A stretch of 56,652 nucleotides of DNA from Phycisphaeraceae bacterium (GCA_026126305.1 JAHCJI010000016.1:1-56652), one strand, 5' to 3'; shown: positions 8,144 through 16,649, counted from the stretch's first letter. Program-made: numbers and translations. Notes: a model not told the origin generated them from the letters alone.

Positions 8144-9036
8144 GACGACTCCTCCCCAATGGCCGCCCGCGCGATCTGCCGGCGGACCCGGTACTCGACC
8201 AGTGACTTGAGCACGAGCGTCACGATGGCGAGCACCGCCAACAGCGACGCGGTCGCGAACGCCGCGACAAAGCTGTATTCGTTGTAGAGAATCTCCACGT
8301 GCAACGGCAGCGTGTTCGTCTCGCCGCGGATATGGCCGGACACCACCGACACGGCCCCGAACTCGCCCATTGCCCGGGCGTTGCACAGGATGACCCCGTA
8401 GAGCAAGGCCCACCGGATGTTGGGCAGTGTCACGCGGCGGAAGATGGTCCAGCCGCGGGCCCCCAGCGTCATGGCCGCCTGCTCTTCCTCGGTGCCCTGC
8501 TCCTCCATCAGCGGGATGAGCTCGCGGGCGACGAACGGAAAGGTGATGAACAGCGTGGCCAACACGATCCCCGGCACCGCGAAGATGACCTTGATGTCGT
8601 GCTCGGCGAGCCACGGACCAAGCCAACCCTGGAGCCCGAAGACCAGCACGAAGATCAGCCCCGCAACCACCGGCGAGACGGCGAATGGCAGGTCGATCAG
8701 CGTCACCAGGAGCGAACGGCCCGGAAACTTGAACTTGGTGATCGCCCACGCCGCGCAGACGCCAAAGACGACATTCACCGGAACCGCGATCGCAGCGGTG
8801 AGGAGCGTGAGTTTGATCGCGGCCAGGGCGTCCGGGTCGTTGAAGCTCGCGAAGTAGGCTCCGATGCCCTCCCGGAACGCCTCGGCGAAGATCACGACGA
8901 GCGGGAGCACAAGGAACAAGGCGAGGAAACCAAGGGCGATCGCGATCAGCGTCCAACGCACGATGGGAGCGTCGCGGGTCGCCGGTGCCTGTGCCCGGGA
9001 GCCGCTCGCGAGGTTGATGGACACGGTGCCGGCCAT
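8140..9036 (-). CDS. cysW: Sulfate ABC transporter permease CysW
   Basis: A 298-residue inner-membrane permease of the CysW type with six hydrophobic segments. The first is '[20 protein letters not shown]' (about residues 29-48). The BPD permease 'EAA' loop is near '[20 protein letters not shown]', where the ATPase docks. '[20 protein letters not shown]' is characteristic of sulfate and molybdate permeases. The ATG at 9036 is preceded by GAGAGGAGC within about ten bases. It sits 11 bases after cysT and overlaps cysA. With CysT it forms the heterodimeric channel for sulfate delivered by the periplasmic binding protein. Confidence 0.92.
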   Translation of the reverse strand: MAGTVSINLASGSRAQAPATRDAPIVRWTLIAIALGFLALFLVLPLVVIFAEAFREGIGAYFASFNDPDALAAIKLTLLTAAIAVPVNVVFGVCAAWAITKFKFPGRSLLVTLIDLPFAVSPVVAGLIFVLVFGLQGWLGPWLAEHDIKVIFAVPGIVLATLFITFPFVARELIPLMEEQGTEEEQAAMTLGARGWTIFRRVTLPNIRWALLYGVILCNARAMGEFGAVSVVSGHIRGETNTLPLHVEILYNEYSFVAAFATASLLAVLAIVTLVLKSLVEYRVRRQIARAAIGEESS

Positions 9037-9047
9037 TGGGGCTCCTC

Positions 9048-9896
9048 TCAGCGCGACCGCGCCGTGCTCCACAGTTGCAGGATGTTGATCGAGAGCAGCA
9101 TGATGAACGAGAACACGAGCAGCACCACCGCGATCGCGGTCGCACCGGCGTAGTCGAACTGCTCCAGCTTCGTGATGATCAGCAGCGGCGTGATCTCGGT
9201 CCGCATCGGCATGTTGCCGCTGATGAAGACGACCGAGCCGTACTCCCCGACCGCCCGGGCGAACGCGAGCGCGAAGCCGGTGAGCACGGCGGGCAGGACC
9301 GCGGGAATGATCACGCGACGGAGTGTCTGGATCCGATTGGCCCCGAGGCTCGCGGCGGCCTCCTCGATTTCCGCCTCCAGATCCGCGAGCGCCGGCTGGA
9401 GCGTGCGGACGACGAACGGGAGCCCGATGAAGATCAACGCGATGATGACGCCCATTCGGCTGAAAGCGGCCTTGATGCCGACGCCCTCGAGCGGACCGCC
9501 GAGCCATCCGTTCTGCGCGTACAGGGCGGTCAGGGCGATCCCGGAGACCGCTGTGGGCATCGCAAACGGCAGGTCGACCAGAGCGTCCACGATCTTTCGG
9601 CCCGGGAAGGAGTACCGGACAAGCACCCACGCGACGATGAACCCAAAGACCAGATTGACCAGCGCGGCGATCAGCGACCCGCCGAGGCTCAGCTTGAACG
9701 ACGCGAGCACTCGGGCATCGGTGATGGTGCCCCAGAACTCGGACCAGGTCAGCTCGGCGGTTTTGATGAACAGGCCGAGCAAAGGGATCAACACGATGAG
9801 GCTCAGGTAGCTCAGCGTGATGCCCAGGGTGAGGCCGAACCCCGGGATGCGGCCCGGCCTTCGCTTGAATGGGTTGGAGCGTGCGATCGTGGCCAA
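9048..9896 (-). CDS. cysT: Sulfate ABC transporter permease CysT (CysU)
   Basis: A 282-residue permease paired with CysW. It shows hydrophobic helices throughout, '[20 protein letters not shown]', the EAA-type loop '[20 protein letters not shown]' and '[20 protein letters not shown]', typical of the CysT family. I place the start at TTG 9896 because AAGGA (plus-strand bases 9904-9908) is 7 bases upstream and the longer frame upstream is low-quality GC-rich sequence. The family usually starts a short way before the first helix, as here. The rare TTG start could make translation inefficient. A gap of about 140 bases separates it from the binding-protein gene, so a shared transcript is likely but not certain. 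Confidence 0.9.
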   Translation of the reverse strand: MATIARSNPFKRRPGRIPGFGLTLGITLSYLSLIVLIPLLGLFIKTAELTWSEFWGTITDARVLASFKLSLGGSLIAALVNLVFGFIVAWVLVRYSFPGRKIVDALVDLPFAMPTAVSGIALTALYAQNGWLGGPLEGVGIKAAFSRMGVIIALIFIGLPFVVRTLQPALADLEAEIEEAAASLGANRIQTLRRVIIPAVLPAVLTGFALAFARAVGEYGSVVFISGNMPMRTEITPLLIITKLEQFDYAGATAIAVVLLVFSFIMLLSINILQLWSTARSR

Positions 9897-10036
9897 TGTA
9901 TGGTCCTTGCTGGAGCGTGGGCGCCGAATCCGCTGCGTGGCGTTCCCGCCACGCGGCGGAAGAGGAGGAGAGACAGATTCGTGAAACCGTGACGCCGCCA
10001 GTCGAGAAGCGCCCCGGAACTGAGAGGTCGATGGAT

Positions 10037-11086
10037 TCAGGGCCTGTAGATCTGGTCGAACACGCCGCCGTCGTTGAAGTGCTCGGCTTGTGCTCGCTGC
10101 CAGCCGCCGAAGACCTGATCGATGGTGAAGAGCGACACCTCGGGGAACCGCTTCAGGTCTGCCGGATCGGCGTGCTCGGGCTGATAGGGTCGATAGAAGT
10201 GCTTCGCGGCGAGCCGCTGGCCGATCGGTGAGTACAGGTACTCGAGGTAGGCCTCGGCGAGGTCCCGCGTGCCGCGCTTGTCGACGACCTTGTCCACGAC
10301 GGTGACGGGCGGCTGGGCCAGGATGCTCACCGACGGCACGATGATCTCGAACTTGTCCGGGCCGAGCTCTTCGACGGCCAGGAACGCCTCGTTCTCCCAC
10401 GAGAGGAACACGTCGCCAATGCCGCGCTGCACAAAGGTGGTCGTCGATCCGCGGGCCCCCGTGTCCATGACGGGGACCTTCCTGTAGAGCGCCGTGACGA
10501 ACTCTCTGGCCTTGTCCTCGGCCGCGCGGACCTCGTCTGCCTTCGATGGATCGGAGATCTTGGTGAGATCACCCAATTCCTTCTGCATCGCGTAGCCCCA
10601 CGCGGCGAGGTAGTTCCACCGCGCGCCACCGGAGGTCTTCGGGTTGGGCGTAATGATCCCGATTCCCGGTTTGAGCAGGTCGTCCCAGTCCCGGATGCCC
10701 TTGGGGTTGCCCTTGCGCACCAGGAACACGATGGTCGAGGTATACGGCGCGCTGGCGTTGGGCAGCCGGGACTGCCAGCCCTCGGGCAGCAGCCCCGCCT
10801 TCTCGCCGATGGCGTCGATGTCGTACGCCAGGGCAAGGGTAACCACGTCCGCCTCGAGCCCGTCGATCACGCTGCGGGCCTGCTTGCCAGCGCCGCCGTG
10901 CGACATACGAATGCGCACCCGTTCGCCGGTCGTATCGTACCAATGCTGTACGAATGCAGCGTTGAAGTCCTTGTACAACTCGCGGGTCGGGTCATACGAG
11001 ACGTTGAGCAGCGTACGGGACTGGGCCAGGGCCACGGTCGCGAACGCGAGGATGGACAAGATGATGGACGGTCGTCTCAGGAACAT
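10037..11086 (-). CDS. cysP: Periplasmic sulfate-binding protein (CysP/Sbp)
   Basis: A 349-residue exported binding protein. The signal peptide '[20 protein letters not shown]' followed by AQS gives a predicted cleavage after Ala21. Family landmarks are '[20 protein letters not shown]', '[20 protein letters not shown]', '[20 protein letters not shown]' (sulfate pocket, N-cap serines and glycines) and '[20 protein letters not shown]'. The ATG at 11086 follows AAGGAG seven bases upstream. It is the first gene of the sulfate importer cluster and captures sulfate for CysT-CysW. Sbp and CysP differ in sulfate versus thiosulfate preference; the sequence alone does not settle which this is. Confidence 0.92.
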   Translation of the reverse strand: MFLRRPSIILSILAFATVALAQSRTLLNVSYDPTRELYKDFNAAFVQHWYDTTGERVRIRMSHGGAGKQARSVIDGLEADVVTLALAYDIDAIGEKAGLLPEGWQSRLPNASAPYTSTIVFLVRKGNPKGIRDWDDLLKPGIGIITPNPKTSGGARWNYLAAWGYAMQKELGDLTKISDPSKADEVRAAEDKAREFVTALYRKVPVMDTGARGSTTTFVQRGIGDVFLSWENEAFLAVEELGPDKFEIIVPSVSILAQPPVTVVDKVVDKRGTRDLAEAYLEYLYSPIGQRLAAKHFYRPYQPEHADPADLKRFPEVSLFTIDQVFGGWQRAQAEHFNDGGVFDQIYRP

Positions 11087-11122
11087 GGAAATCTCCTTGG
11101 TATGATGCTGACACGAGGGGAA

Positions 11123-12538
11123 CTACCACGCCACCATCCAGTCGTGGCGGCATGGGATCGGGACGACTTCAAGGATCCGCCGCGCCAGCCGCTCTGCCTG
11201 AACGTGGATCTCCGGCACGGCGGTGCTCTCCCACAATTCGCCCCGGCGCAGGGGGCCAAGGGTCGACAGTCCGGGCCGCACCGTTGCGCCCGATCCGAGC
11301 AGGAATCCGTCGGCATCGGTGCGCAGGCCCAGCCCGCTCTGGTCCAGACTGGCAAGCCCACGAGCGAGCAGGCCGTCGATCAGGGGCGATTGCCACTGGC
11401 CGGGGTCGGCCTGCGGGCCGGTACACAGAACGACCGCGTCCGCGTGGAAACGCTCGGTCCGCTTCGCGCCGCCGCCGGGAACGCCGATGGTGCACTCCAG
11501 CCCCGGCCCCGATGGCCTGGCGGCCAGCACGTGCCCGCGACGGATTCGCAGGAGACCGCTTTCGAGCATCGATCGGATTTCTTCGTGGACCAGCGGGTCC
11601 ATGCGGTGGCGATGGATGTCCCAGTACGGCGCGAGGCGGCGCAGGAACCGCTCGCGATCCCACGGGCCCAGCGAGCCCCACAGGCCGGGCGTGTGCGGAC
11701 GCAGGGCGTCCACCACGCCCCGCCAGTCGTGCGTCCGCGCCCGCCGGACCACCTCCTTGCGGATCGACCGCAAGGACGCCCCCGTCAGTTGCCCGGCCCA
11801 GGACGCGTGCGCGCTGGCATCGCCCGGCCCGTGTGCGTGCGGCAGCAGGCCGCGGCGAGAGACCGCCAGCAACGAACCTTGGAAGCCCATCCGTCGCAGC
11901 ATGATGGCCGCGTCGCACAGCGTCAGGCCCGTGCCCACCAGCAGCACCCTTCGCGACTTGTGCGCAACCTGTTGCATCGACGCCTCGTTCCAGGGCGAAC
12001 GCAGGATCGGGCCCAGGTGCAGATAGGGTTGCAGCGCGCCCGGGACACGGCTCGGGCCGTGCCCCAGGGCAATGATCGCATGGTCGAACGCAACCGGCGT
12101 TTCGCCCAGCGGCTCGACCAGGACGCCATCGCGACCGGTACGCACGCCATCGACCGATGCGTGGACGTGTTCGAGCGTGACCACCTCCGACGCATGGGCA
12201 AGGGCGGCCTCCAGGCGGCCGCGGACGTACCGCCCGAAGACCACCCGCGGGAGGAAATCGCCCACGCCAGCGTGCATGCCTTGTTCGTGCAACCAGGCAT
12301 GAAAGTCGCCGGGCCGGTCGGGAAAGATGGTGAGTTTACCCGCGGGCACGTTGAGCTTGAGCTCCTCCCGCGTGGTGCCGTAGGCAACACCCCCACCCAG
12401 TTCCCGCGCGGGCTCGTACATCACAAGGTGCGTCCGATCGCGGGCCAGTCTCGCCAGGTGCAGCGCGATGGCGGCACCACTGAAGCCCCCGCCGATGATG
12501 GCGATGCGTCGCGATGGCCTCTGGGCTCGGTTGGGCAT
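11123..12538 (-). CDS. FAD/NAD(P)-binding protein (COG4529-like)
   Basis: A 471-residue flavoprotein with an N-terminal dinucleotide-binding fold: 'RIAIIGGGFSGAAIALHLAR' (GxGxxG type) near residue 11, then 'YEPARELGGGVAYGTT', a pattern of the NAD_binding_9 / YdhS-like family, and a second nucleotide site at 'RVLLVGTGLTLCDAAIML' (about 190). 'ADAVVLCTGPQAD' and 'TLGPLRRGELWESTAVPEI' near the end match the same family. The reaction of this family is not well established. It lies 11 bases after the cysteine-dioxygenase-like gene and 36 bases before cysP, so it may act on a sulfur-containing metabolite, but that is inference from neighbours. The ATG at 12538 is the natural start, directly before the FAD motif. 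Confidence 0.8.
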   Translation of the reverse strand: MPNRAQRPSRRIAIIGGGFSGAAIALHLARLARDRTHLVMYEPARELGGGVAYGTTREELKLNVPAGKLTIFPDRPGDFHAWLHEQGMHAGVGDFLPRVVFGRYVRGRLEAALAHASEVVTLEHVHASVDGVRTGRDGVLVEPLGETPVAFDHAIIALGHGPSRVPGALQPYLHLGPILRSPWNEASMQQVAHKSRRVLLVGTGLTLCDAAIMLRRMGFQGSLLAVSRRGLLPHAHGPGDASAHASWAGQLTGASLRSIRKEVVRRARTHDWRGVVDALRPHTPGLWGSLGPWDRERFLRRLAPYWDIHRHRMDPLVHEEIRSMLESGLLRIRRGHVLAARPSGPGLECTIGVPGGGAKRTERFHADAVVLCTGPQADPGQWQSPLIDGLLARGLASLDQSGLGLRTDADGFLLGSGATVRPGLSTLGPLRRGELWESTAVPEIHVQAERLARRILEVVPIPCRHDWMVAW

Positions 12539-12549
12539 GTGTCGCTGGA

Positions 12550-13215
12550 TCAAAGGTCCGCCTCCCCTTCGATGGCGTACCGGGCAATGTCCGGCGCGGG
12601 CCAGTACACGTGGAGGGTGACCAGGCGATCGTGTCGATGCGGGGCGTTGCCCACCGAATAGATGTCCTCGCCCGCGCACAACACGACCGAGCCGGCCAGG
12701 AACTCGAACTCCTCGACGGCACGCGCACCGGCCGATCCGGCCAACGCGTACCGACGCTCGGTCGCCACGCCCCGCAGCACGCGCATCAGGCACGCCGAGT
12801 TGGCGTGCTGGCAGGCCGGTGTGGACTGCCCGGGAAGGAATATCTGGAGCACCACGAGCAACTCCCCGGTTCGCAGCAGTTCGAAGCACGTCCACCGATC
12901 GGCACGCACCGCCCCAAGGGCCGCGATGTCGGCGTCGTCCACCTCCAAGGACCGCAGCGTCGCCCGCGCATCGACGCGGCCAGAGGTGTGGGCCCATGCC
13001 CTGATCCGATCCCCAAGGCCGATGCTCGCAGGGCTATCGCCCGGCGTGCCCGCAGGGGCCTCGACCCGGGCATCGGTCCGGGCATCGGTCCGGGCCTCGG
13101 TCCGGGCCTCGGTCCGGGTGTTGGCCCGTGTGCTGGCCCGTGTGGAAGCCAGTGGGCCCGGGTCGTGGCCCGAGCCCGCGGGCGTGCGAGATTCGATGGG
13201 GTTGCGATCGTCCAT
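12550..13215 (-). CDS. Cysteine-dioxygenase-like cupin
   Basis: A 221-residue protein whose second half reads as a type I cysteine dioxygenase: 'CQHANSACLMRVLRG' (about residues 135-149) and 'YSVGNAPHRHDRLVTLHVYW' near the end. The family oxidises cysteine to cysteine sulfinate with ferrous iron held by three histidines. Here the usual H-x-H pair reads Cys135-Gln-His137, so one iron ligand may be replaced; Cys142 matches the position of the conserved cysteine. Residues 24-55 are a low-complexity Thr/Arg/Ala/Glu repeat encoded by tandem hexamers, so the true start may be downstream of ATG 13215. It faces a sigma-54 activator gene, and a -24/-12 promoter lies just upstream. An oxygenase for another thiol is a fair alternative. 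Confidence 0.75.
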   Translation of the reverse strand: MDDRNPIESRTPAGSGHDPGPLASTRASTRANTRTEARTEARTDARTDARVEAPAGTPGDSPASIGLGDRIRAWAHTSGRVDARATLRSLEVDDADIAALGAVRADRWTCFELLRTGELLVVLQIFLPGQSTPACQHANSACLMRVLRGVATERRYALAGSAGARAVEEFEFLAGSVVLCAGEDIYSVGNAPHRHDRLVTLHVYWPAPDIARYAIEGEADL

Positions 13216-13229
13216 GGCTCTTCGCCCTG

Positions 13230-13244
13230 TCAATCGGCGTGCCA
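13230..13244 (-). promoter_or_regulatory. Putative sigma-54 (-24/-12) promoter of the cupin gene
   Basis: On the minus strand the bases read TGGCACG-CCGA-TTGA: a perfect -24 element, four-base spacer and a -12 element with one mismatch (TTGA for TTGC). It faces the cupin gene, and the divergent gene is a sigma-54 activator. The predicted start point lies only a few bases before ATG 13215, which is tight for a ribosome site. Confidence 0.6.
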
Positions 13245-13295
13245 ATCCATCGGCAACACCCCGGGACGCTTGAGATCGGTCAGGAAGCGTGTTGC

Positions 13296-13307
13296 TGTTA
13301 AATAACA
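13296..13307. promoter_or_regulatory. Inverted repeat TGTTA-AA-TAACA, candidate activator site
   Basis: A 5-bp inverted repeat in an AT-rich patch of the divergent intergenic region, roughly 55 bases upstream of the -24 element and about 80 bases from the predicted start. That is where sigma-54 activators usually bind. Only this one copy is clear. Confidence 0.4.
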
Positions 13308-13353
13308 CGGATTTGACCTTGACATAGAACGATCTATTGCGAAATATCACGAC

Positions 13354-14928
13354 ATGAGGAAGCGGCACGTGTTCGAACTGGCCCTTTGGCGGGCGGCCTG
13401 CCGGCACATCGACCTGGCCGGATCGATCGACGACCTGTTCGAGGCCATCCGGACCGCCGTGGCCATCGAGGGCATGTGGATCTTCACGATCCAGGGGTCG
13501 CACGTCACGCTGGTCGCCCGGGCCCATGCCAGGATCCCGGCGGCCGGCGCCGATGGGCCGGGCGAGCAGCGGTACTCGATCGCCGGGTCGGAGGCGCGAC
13601 GTGCCGAGCGATTCGCGGCCAGGGGCGGGGTGTCGCCGGTCCAGCCCGATCGTCCGGGCAACAGCCTGCTGCGGGGCCTGCTGGGCATCCTGCCCGATGG
13701 CTTGCTCGGGCCACATGGCAAGGGCGCGACCATCGCCGGTGGCCTCCAGCTCGAAGGCCGGGGCGAGGGCGTCGTCCTCTGGCAGCTGGCCGACCGGTGC
13801 GCGTGCGGCGACGCCATCGCCGAACTGCTGGCCGCCACGCTCGAGCCGCTGTCGGTCGCGCTGGAGACCTCCCGCCGCTTCCACGAACTCGAAGGGCACC
13901 GCCGAAGCGCCGAAGCCGATCGCCAGGCCGCGTTGCGCCGCCTGGGCCGGCAGTCGCTGGCCGAGCCGATCATCGGTGTCCAGAGCGGACTCAGGCCCAT
14001 CATGGACCGCGTGGCCATGGTCGCCCCGCAGGATCTGCCGGTGCTGATCCTCGGAGAGACCGGATCGGGTAAGGAAGTCATCGCCCGCGCGATCCACGAA
14101 CAGTCCGATCGGCACGACGGCCCCTTCCTGCGTGTCAACTGCGGCGCACTCCCGCCCGAACTGATCGACTCGCACCTTTTCGGGCACGAGAAGGGCGCCT
14201 TCAGCGGCGCCATCGAGCAGCGGCGGGGTTGGTTCGAGCGGGCAGACGGGGGCACGCTGTTCCTCGACGAGGTGGGCGAGTTGCCCCCCGCGGCCCAGGT
14301 CCGCATGCTCCGCGTCGTCCAGGAGGGCCTGCTCGAACGCGTGGGCGGGCAGCAATCCGTCCGCGTCGACTGCCGCATCGTCGCCGCGACCCACCGCGAC
14401 CTGGCCGCCATGGTCCGGGATCGCACGTTCCGCGAGGACCTGTGGTATCGGCTGGCGGTGTTCCCGCTGCTGCTCCCACCGCTGCGCGATCGCCTGGAAG
14501 ACCTGCCCGAACTCGTAGCCCACCTGGCCGAACGCGCGGCCACACGCTTCGGCCTGCCACCCTTCGAGATCCGCACCGAGGACCTGGACACCCTGGCGGC
14601 CTATCCGTGGCCGGGCAACATCCGCGAACTGGCGGCGGTCATCGATCGCGCCGCGCTCCTGGGATCGGGCCACCGCCTGGCCATCGGGGCCGCGATGGGC
14701 CTTCAGGCGTCACCCGACCCGGGCCCTGCCCCGGCGGCCACCGGTGCCGGCGCACCGCACGCGATCGCGCCGCTGCGTGAGGTCATCCGCGCGGCCATCA
14801 TGGCCGCCCTCGCCGAATGCCGCGGCAGGATCGATGGCCCCGGCGGCGCGGCCGCGTTGCTCGACATCAACCCCAGCACGCTGCGCTCCAAGATGCGCAA
14901 GCTCGGCATCAAGCGCGACATGCCATAA
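13354..14928 (+). CDS. Sigma-54-dependent transcriptional activator (bEBP)
   Basis: A 524-residue enhancer-binding protein that opens sigma-54 promoters by ATP hydrolysis. Residues 1-200 form a GAF-like sensor region. The AAA+ domain shows Walker A 'LGETGSGKEVIARAI' (about 233), the sigma-contact loop 'GAFSGA' (the usual form is GAFTGA), Walker B 'GGTLFLDEVGELPPAAQ' and arginine-finger region 'FREDLWYRLAVFPL'. The end carries a Fis-type helix-turn-helix ('GGAAALLDINPSTLRSKMRK'). The T-to-S change in the loop is conservative. It is divergent from the cupin/flavoprotein/sulfate genes, whose promoter looks sigma-54 type, so it is probably their regulator. The sensed ligand is unknown; no receiver domain is visible. 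Confidence 0.9.
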   Translation: MRKRHVFELALWRAACRHIDLAGSIDDLFEAIRTAVAIEGMWIFTIQGSHVTLVARAHARIPAAGADGPGEQRYSIAGSEARRAERFAARGGVSPVQPDRPGNSLLRGLLGILPDGLLGPHGKGATIAGGLQLEGRGEGVVLWQLADRCACGDAIAELLAATLEPLSVALETSRRFHELEGHRRSAEADRQAALRRLGRQSLAEPIIGVQSGLRPIMDRVAMVAPQDLPVLILGETGSGKEVIARAIHEQSDRHDGPFLRVNCGALPPELIDSHLFGHEKGAFSGAIEQRRGWFERADGGTLFLDEVGELPPAAQVRMLRVVQEGLLERVGGQQSVRVDCRIVAATHRDLAAMVRDRTFREDLWYRLAVFPLLLPPLRDRLEDLPELVAHLAERAATRFGLPPFEIRTEDLDTLAAYPWPGNIRELAAVIDRAALLGSGHRLAIGAAMGLQASPDPGPAPAATGAGAPHAIAPLREVIRAAIMAALAECRGRIDGPGGAAALLDINPSTLRSKMRKLGIKRDMP

Positions 14929-14931
14929 CGC

Positions 14932-15088
14932 CACACCGCCGAAGGCGTCCGCCCCAGCCTCGCGGCCAGCTCGATGATGTCCGGATTGCGCTGGTGCAGC
15001 TTGCCGAAGGGGCCCAACTCCGCAACCTGCAATACAGCCATAACGCCGCCAGCATCTGCTGCTCGGTCCAGTTGGTTCGCCCCGGCAT
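14932..15088 (-). pseudogene. HNH-endonuclease-like N-terminal fragment, frameshifted
   Basis: The minus strand reads 'RTNWTEQQMLAALWLYCRL', then, after an 11-base insertion that breaks the frame, 'PFGKLHQRNPDIIELAARLG' and 'RTPSAV'. This is the N-terminal DNA-binding part of a known group of bacterial HNH endonucleases, which continue with an N-F-A-S-like segment and a C-terminal HNH motif. Both are missing here. The fragment runs into the 3' end of the activator gene. The call rests on remembered family pattern and is moderate. Confidence 0.55.
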
Positions 15089-15125
15089 ACGCCAAGCTAT
15101 GGGCCGGGCGGCCGGCTAGAAGCAA

Positions 15126-15213
15126 GGGCCCACGTGCCCCCGCGTGGGCTCGTCAGAACCCGCCGAGCCGAACCCGGACCCGCACCCCGGCCCTCTCCCA
15201 CGAGCGGGAGAGG
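15126..15213 (+). repeat. 88-bp dispersed repeat, copy 2
   Basis: Matches 6508-6595 with about three substitutions and ends in the same CCCTCTCCC/GGGAGAGG palindrome. Both copies sit beside decayed genes. Confidence 0.85.
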
Positions 15214-15229
15214 TGGCAACGCGGCCCAC

Positions 15230-15310
15230 CACACAGTGACCCCCACGGAGTGACCCCCCACGGAGTAGTCCCCCACGCAGTGGCCCATTACGGAGTAGCC
15301 CAACGGAATG
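15230..15310 (+). repeat. Degenerate 15-bp tandem array
   Basis: About five or six units of the form CACGGAGTGACCCCC, drifting to CACGGAGTAGTCCCC, CACGCAGTGGCCCAT and TACGGAGTAGCCCAA. A related CCCCCACGGAG motif occurs near 6483. It encodes nothing credible. Confidence 0.7.
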
Positions 15311-15658
15311 GAAGGTGGGCCCTCTGCCCCGGCCGGGCTGCCACTGGCGGCCCGGCCACAAGTTATATCGCGCATTGTTTTGTCGACAAACTGGGCGTTC
15401 TTCGATTCTGGTGCCCGAAAGCGGACCCCGGCCCCATTTTTTAACTGGATCTCACGCACGCCACGATCGATACCCGCTCTGACAGTCGCGCCGCACCGGC
15501 GGGCGTGGCGAGCCGAGGGCGCCCCACGGGGGGCAAGAGGCCCAAAGCCGCCAGACGACCGGAGCGCCCGCGAATCGAGTTTCGTTCTTTCGTCCAGCGG
15601 TTCATGAACGGGCACACGCACAGCACGCCCGTGCCGCGCACACGAAGGGAGGCCGACC

Positions 15659-16387
15659 ATGGCCAATCGCAAGCCTCGCACCGAGCAAGCGTACATCGCC
15701 TGGGCCCGCGCCCGCGTCAACCAGTGGGCCGGCGGCCAGAGCGGCCCGCCCGATATCGGCCTGACACCCGAACAGATCGGGGAAGCCGACACGAAGGTGA
15801 CCGACCTCGAAAACAAGTTCACCAACATGGTCAACCTGCGCACCAGCGCGGAAACGGCCACGGGCCAGAAGGACGCCAGCCTGGCCGACACCGATTCGTA
15901 CATCTCGGGCATGATCGACATCATCGACGGCTACGCCAAGAGCACGGGCAACCCCCAGGTGTACGCCCTGGCGGGCATCGCGGCGCCCAAGAAGCCCAGC
16001 GCCCGCACCGTGGCACCCGTGCCCGTCGACCCGCGGACCACCATCACGCCCGGCGGTACGGTGATCTTCGCCTTCTCGGTGGTCACCGGCGGTGGTGCGG
16101 TCTATCCCGTGCAGCGGCGCGCGATCACGCTCGATGGCTTCAATGGCCCGTGGATCGACATGGGCTTTGCAACGAGCCTCAAACGCTTCACCGACAACAA
16201 CGCCCAGGCGGGTATGGCCGGCTACGCGTACCGGGCCGCCACACGCCTGACCAACGGCGTGCAGAGCGAGTGGAGCGACTGGGGCGTGGCCAACCTGGGC
16301 GCCGAGCCCCAGCAGATGGAGCGGGCCCTGGCCATGGCCAAGGCCGCCGAAGACGAGCAGGAGCCCCCGGCGGCCCTGGCATCCTGA
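15659..16387 (+). CDS. Conserved protein with helical N-terminus and FN3-like C-terminus, paralogue A
   Basis: A 242-residue protein without signal peptide. Residues 1-100 look helical: 'AYIAWARARVNQWAGGQSGP' and 'IGLTPEQIGEADTKVTDLEN'. Residues ~115-220 look like a beta-sandwich of fibronectin III type ('GGTVIFAFSVVTGGG', 'YAYRAATRLTNGVQSEWSDW'). It is clearly related to 44759-45454, which has the same opening (AWIKTRV, IGVDPAQIGTLSAEV) and the same layout. The ATG at 15659 follows GGGAGG nine bases upstream. I do not know a function; related proteins in planctomycetes are usually called hypothetical. The C-terminus is Ala/Glu-rich. Confidence 0.75.
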   Translation: MANRKPRTEQAYIAWARARVNQWAGGQSGPPDIGLTPEQIGEADTKVTDLENKFTNMVNLRTSAETATGQKDASLADTDSYISGMIDIIDGYAKSTGNPQVYALAGIAAPKKPSARTVAPVPVDPRTTITPGGTVIFAFSVVTGGGAVYPVQRRAITLDGFNGPWIDMGFATSLKRFTDNNAQAGMAGYAYRAATRLTNGVQSEWSDWGVANLGAEPQQMERALAMAKAAEDEQEPPAALAS

Positions 16388-16510
16388 ACACGCTGGATCT
16401 CCATTCCGCATCCATGCACGTCGCAAGGGCCCCGGGCCCTTGCGTTCGTTTTCGCCTGGGCTTCGATGGCAAGCCCGCATTCGACCGGGCCCTCGGACGT
16501 GCCGCCCGCC

Positions 16511-16582
16511 CTGCCAACTGCCCTGCCAACTGCCCTGTCGCCAGCCCAGTCAAACAGCATGGTCAAACAGCATGGTCAAACC
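16511..16582 (+). repeat. Two short direct-repeat tracts
   Basis: CTGCCAACTGCC occurs twice in tandem (about 16511-16535). It is followed by a 13-bp unit CAAACAGCATGGT, twice plus part of a third (about 16550-16582). They lie in the 262-base gap upstream of the channel gene; no promoter is obvious. Confidence 0.7.
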
Positions 16583-16649
16583 GCCTTGAGTCTCGCAGGC
16601 GGGCTCGGGGTAGCGATGCGCCAAGGGCAGTTGGATATGCTCTGCCCCG

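Larger units (their letters stand above)
15089..15658. repeat. Intergenic repeats before the 15659 gene
   Basis: The gap contains copy 2 of the 88-bp dispersed repeat (15126-15213), a degenerate ~15-bp tandem array (15230-15310), a perfect 12-bp palindrome TTTGTCGACAAA (15379-15390) and a T6 tract near 15438. The palindrome could be an operator; nothing more can be said. No gene is seen. Confidence 0.6.

Noticed and set aside
9036..9992. 318-residue plus-strand frame opposite cysT/cysW
   Set aside because: It mirrors the conserved permease genes and is made of Arg/Asp/Glu/Gln-rich antisense sequence with no motif.
10898..12661. 587-residue plus-strand frame opposite the flavoprotein gene
   Set aside because: High-GC shadow; the minus strand has a clear FAD-binding protein.
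13319..13354. Sigma-70 promoter (TTGACA with AAATAT at 17-base spacing) for the activator gene
   Set aside because: The -10 match is weak and would leave almost no leader before ATG 13354; possible but not listed as a feature.
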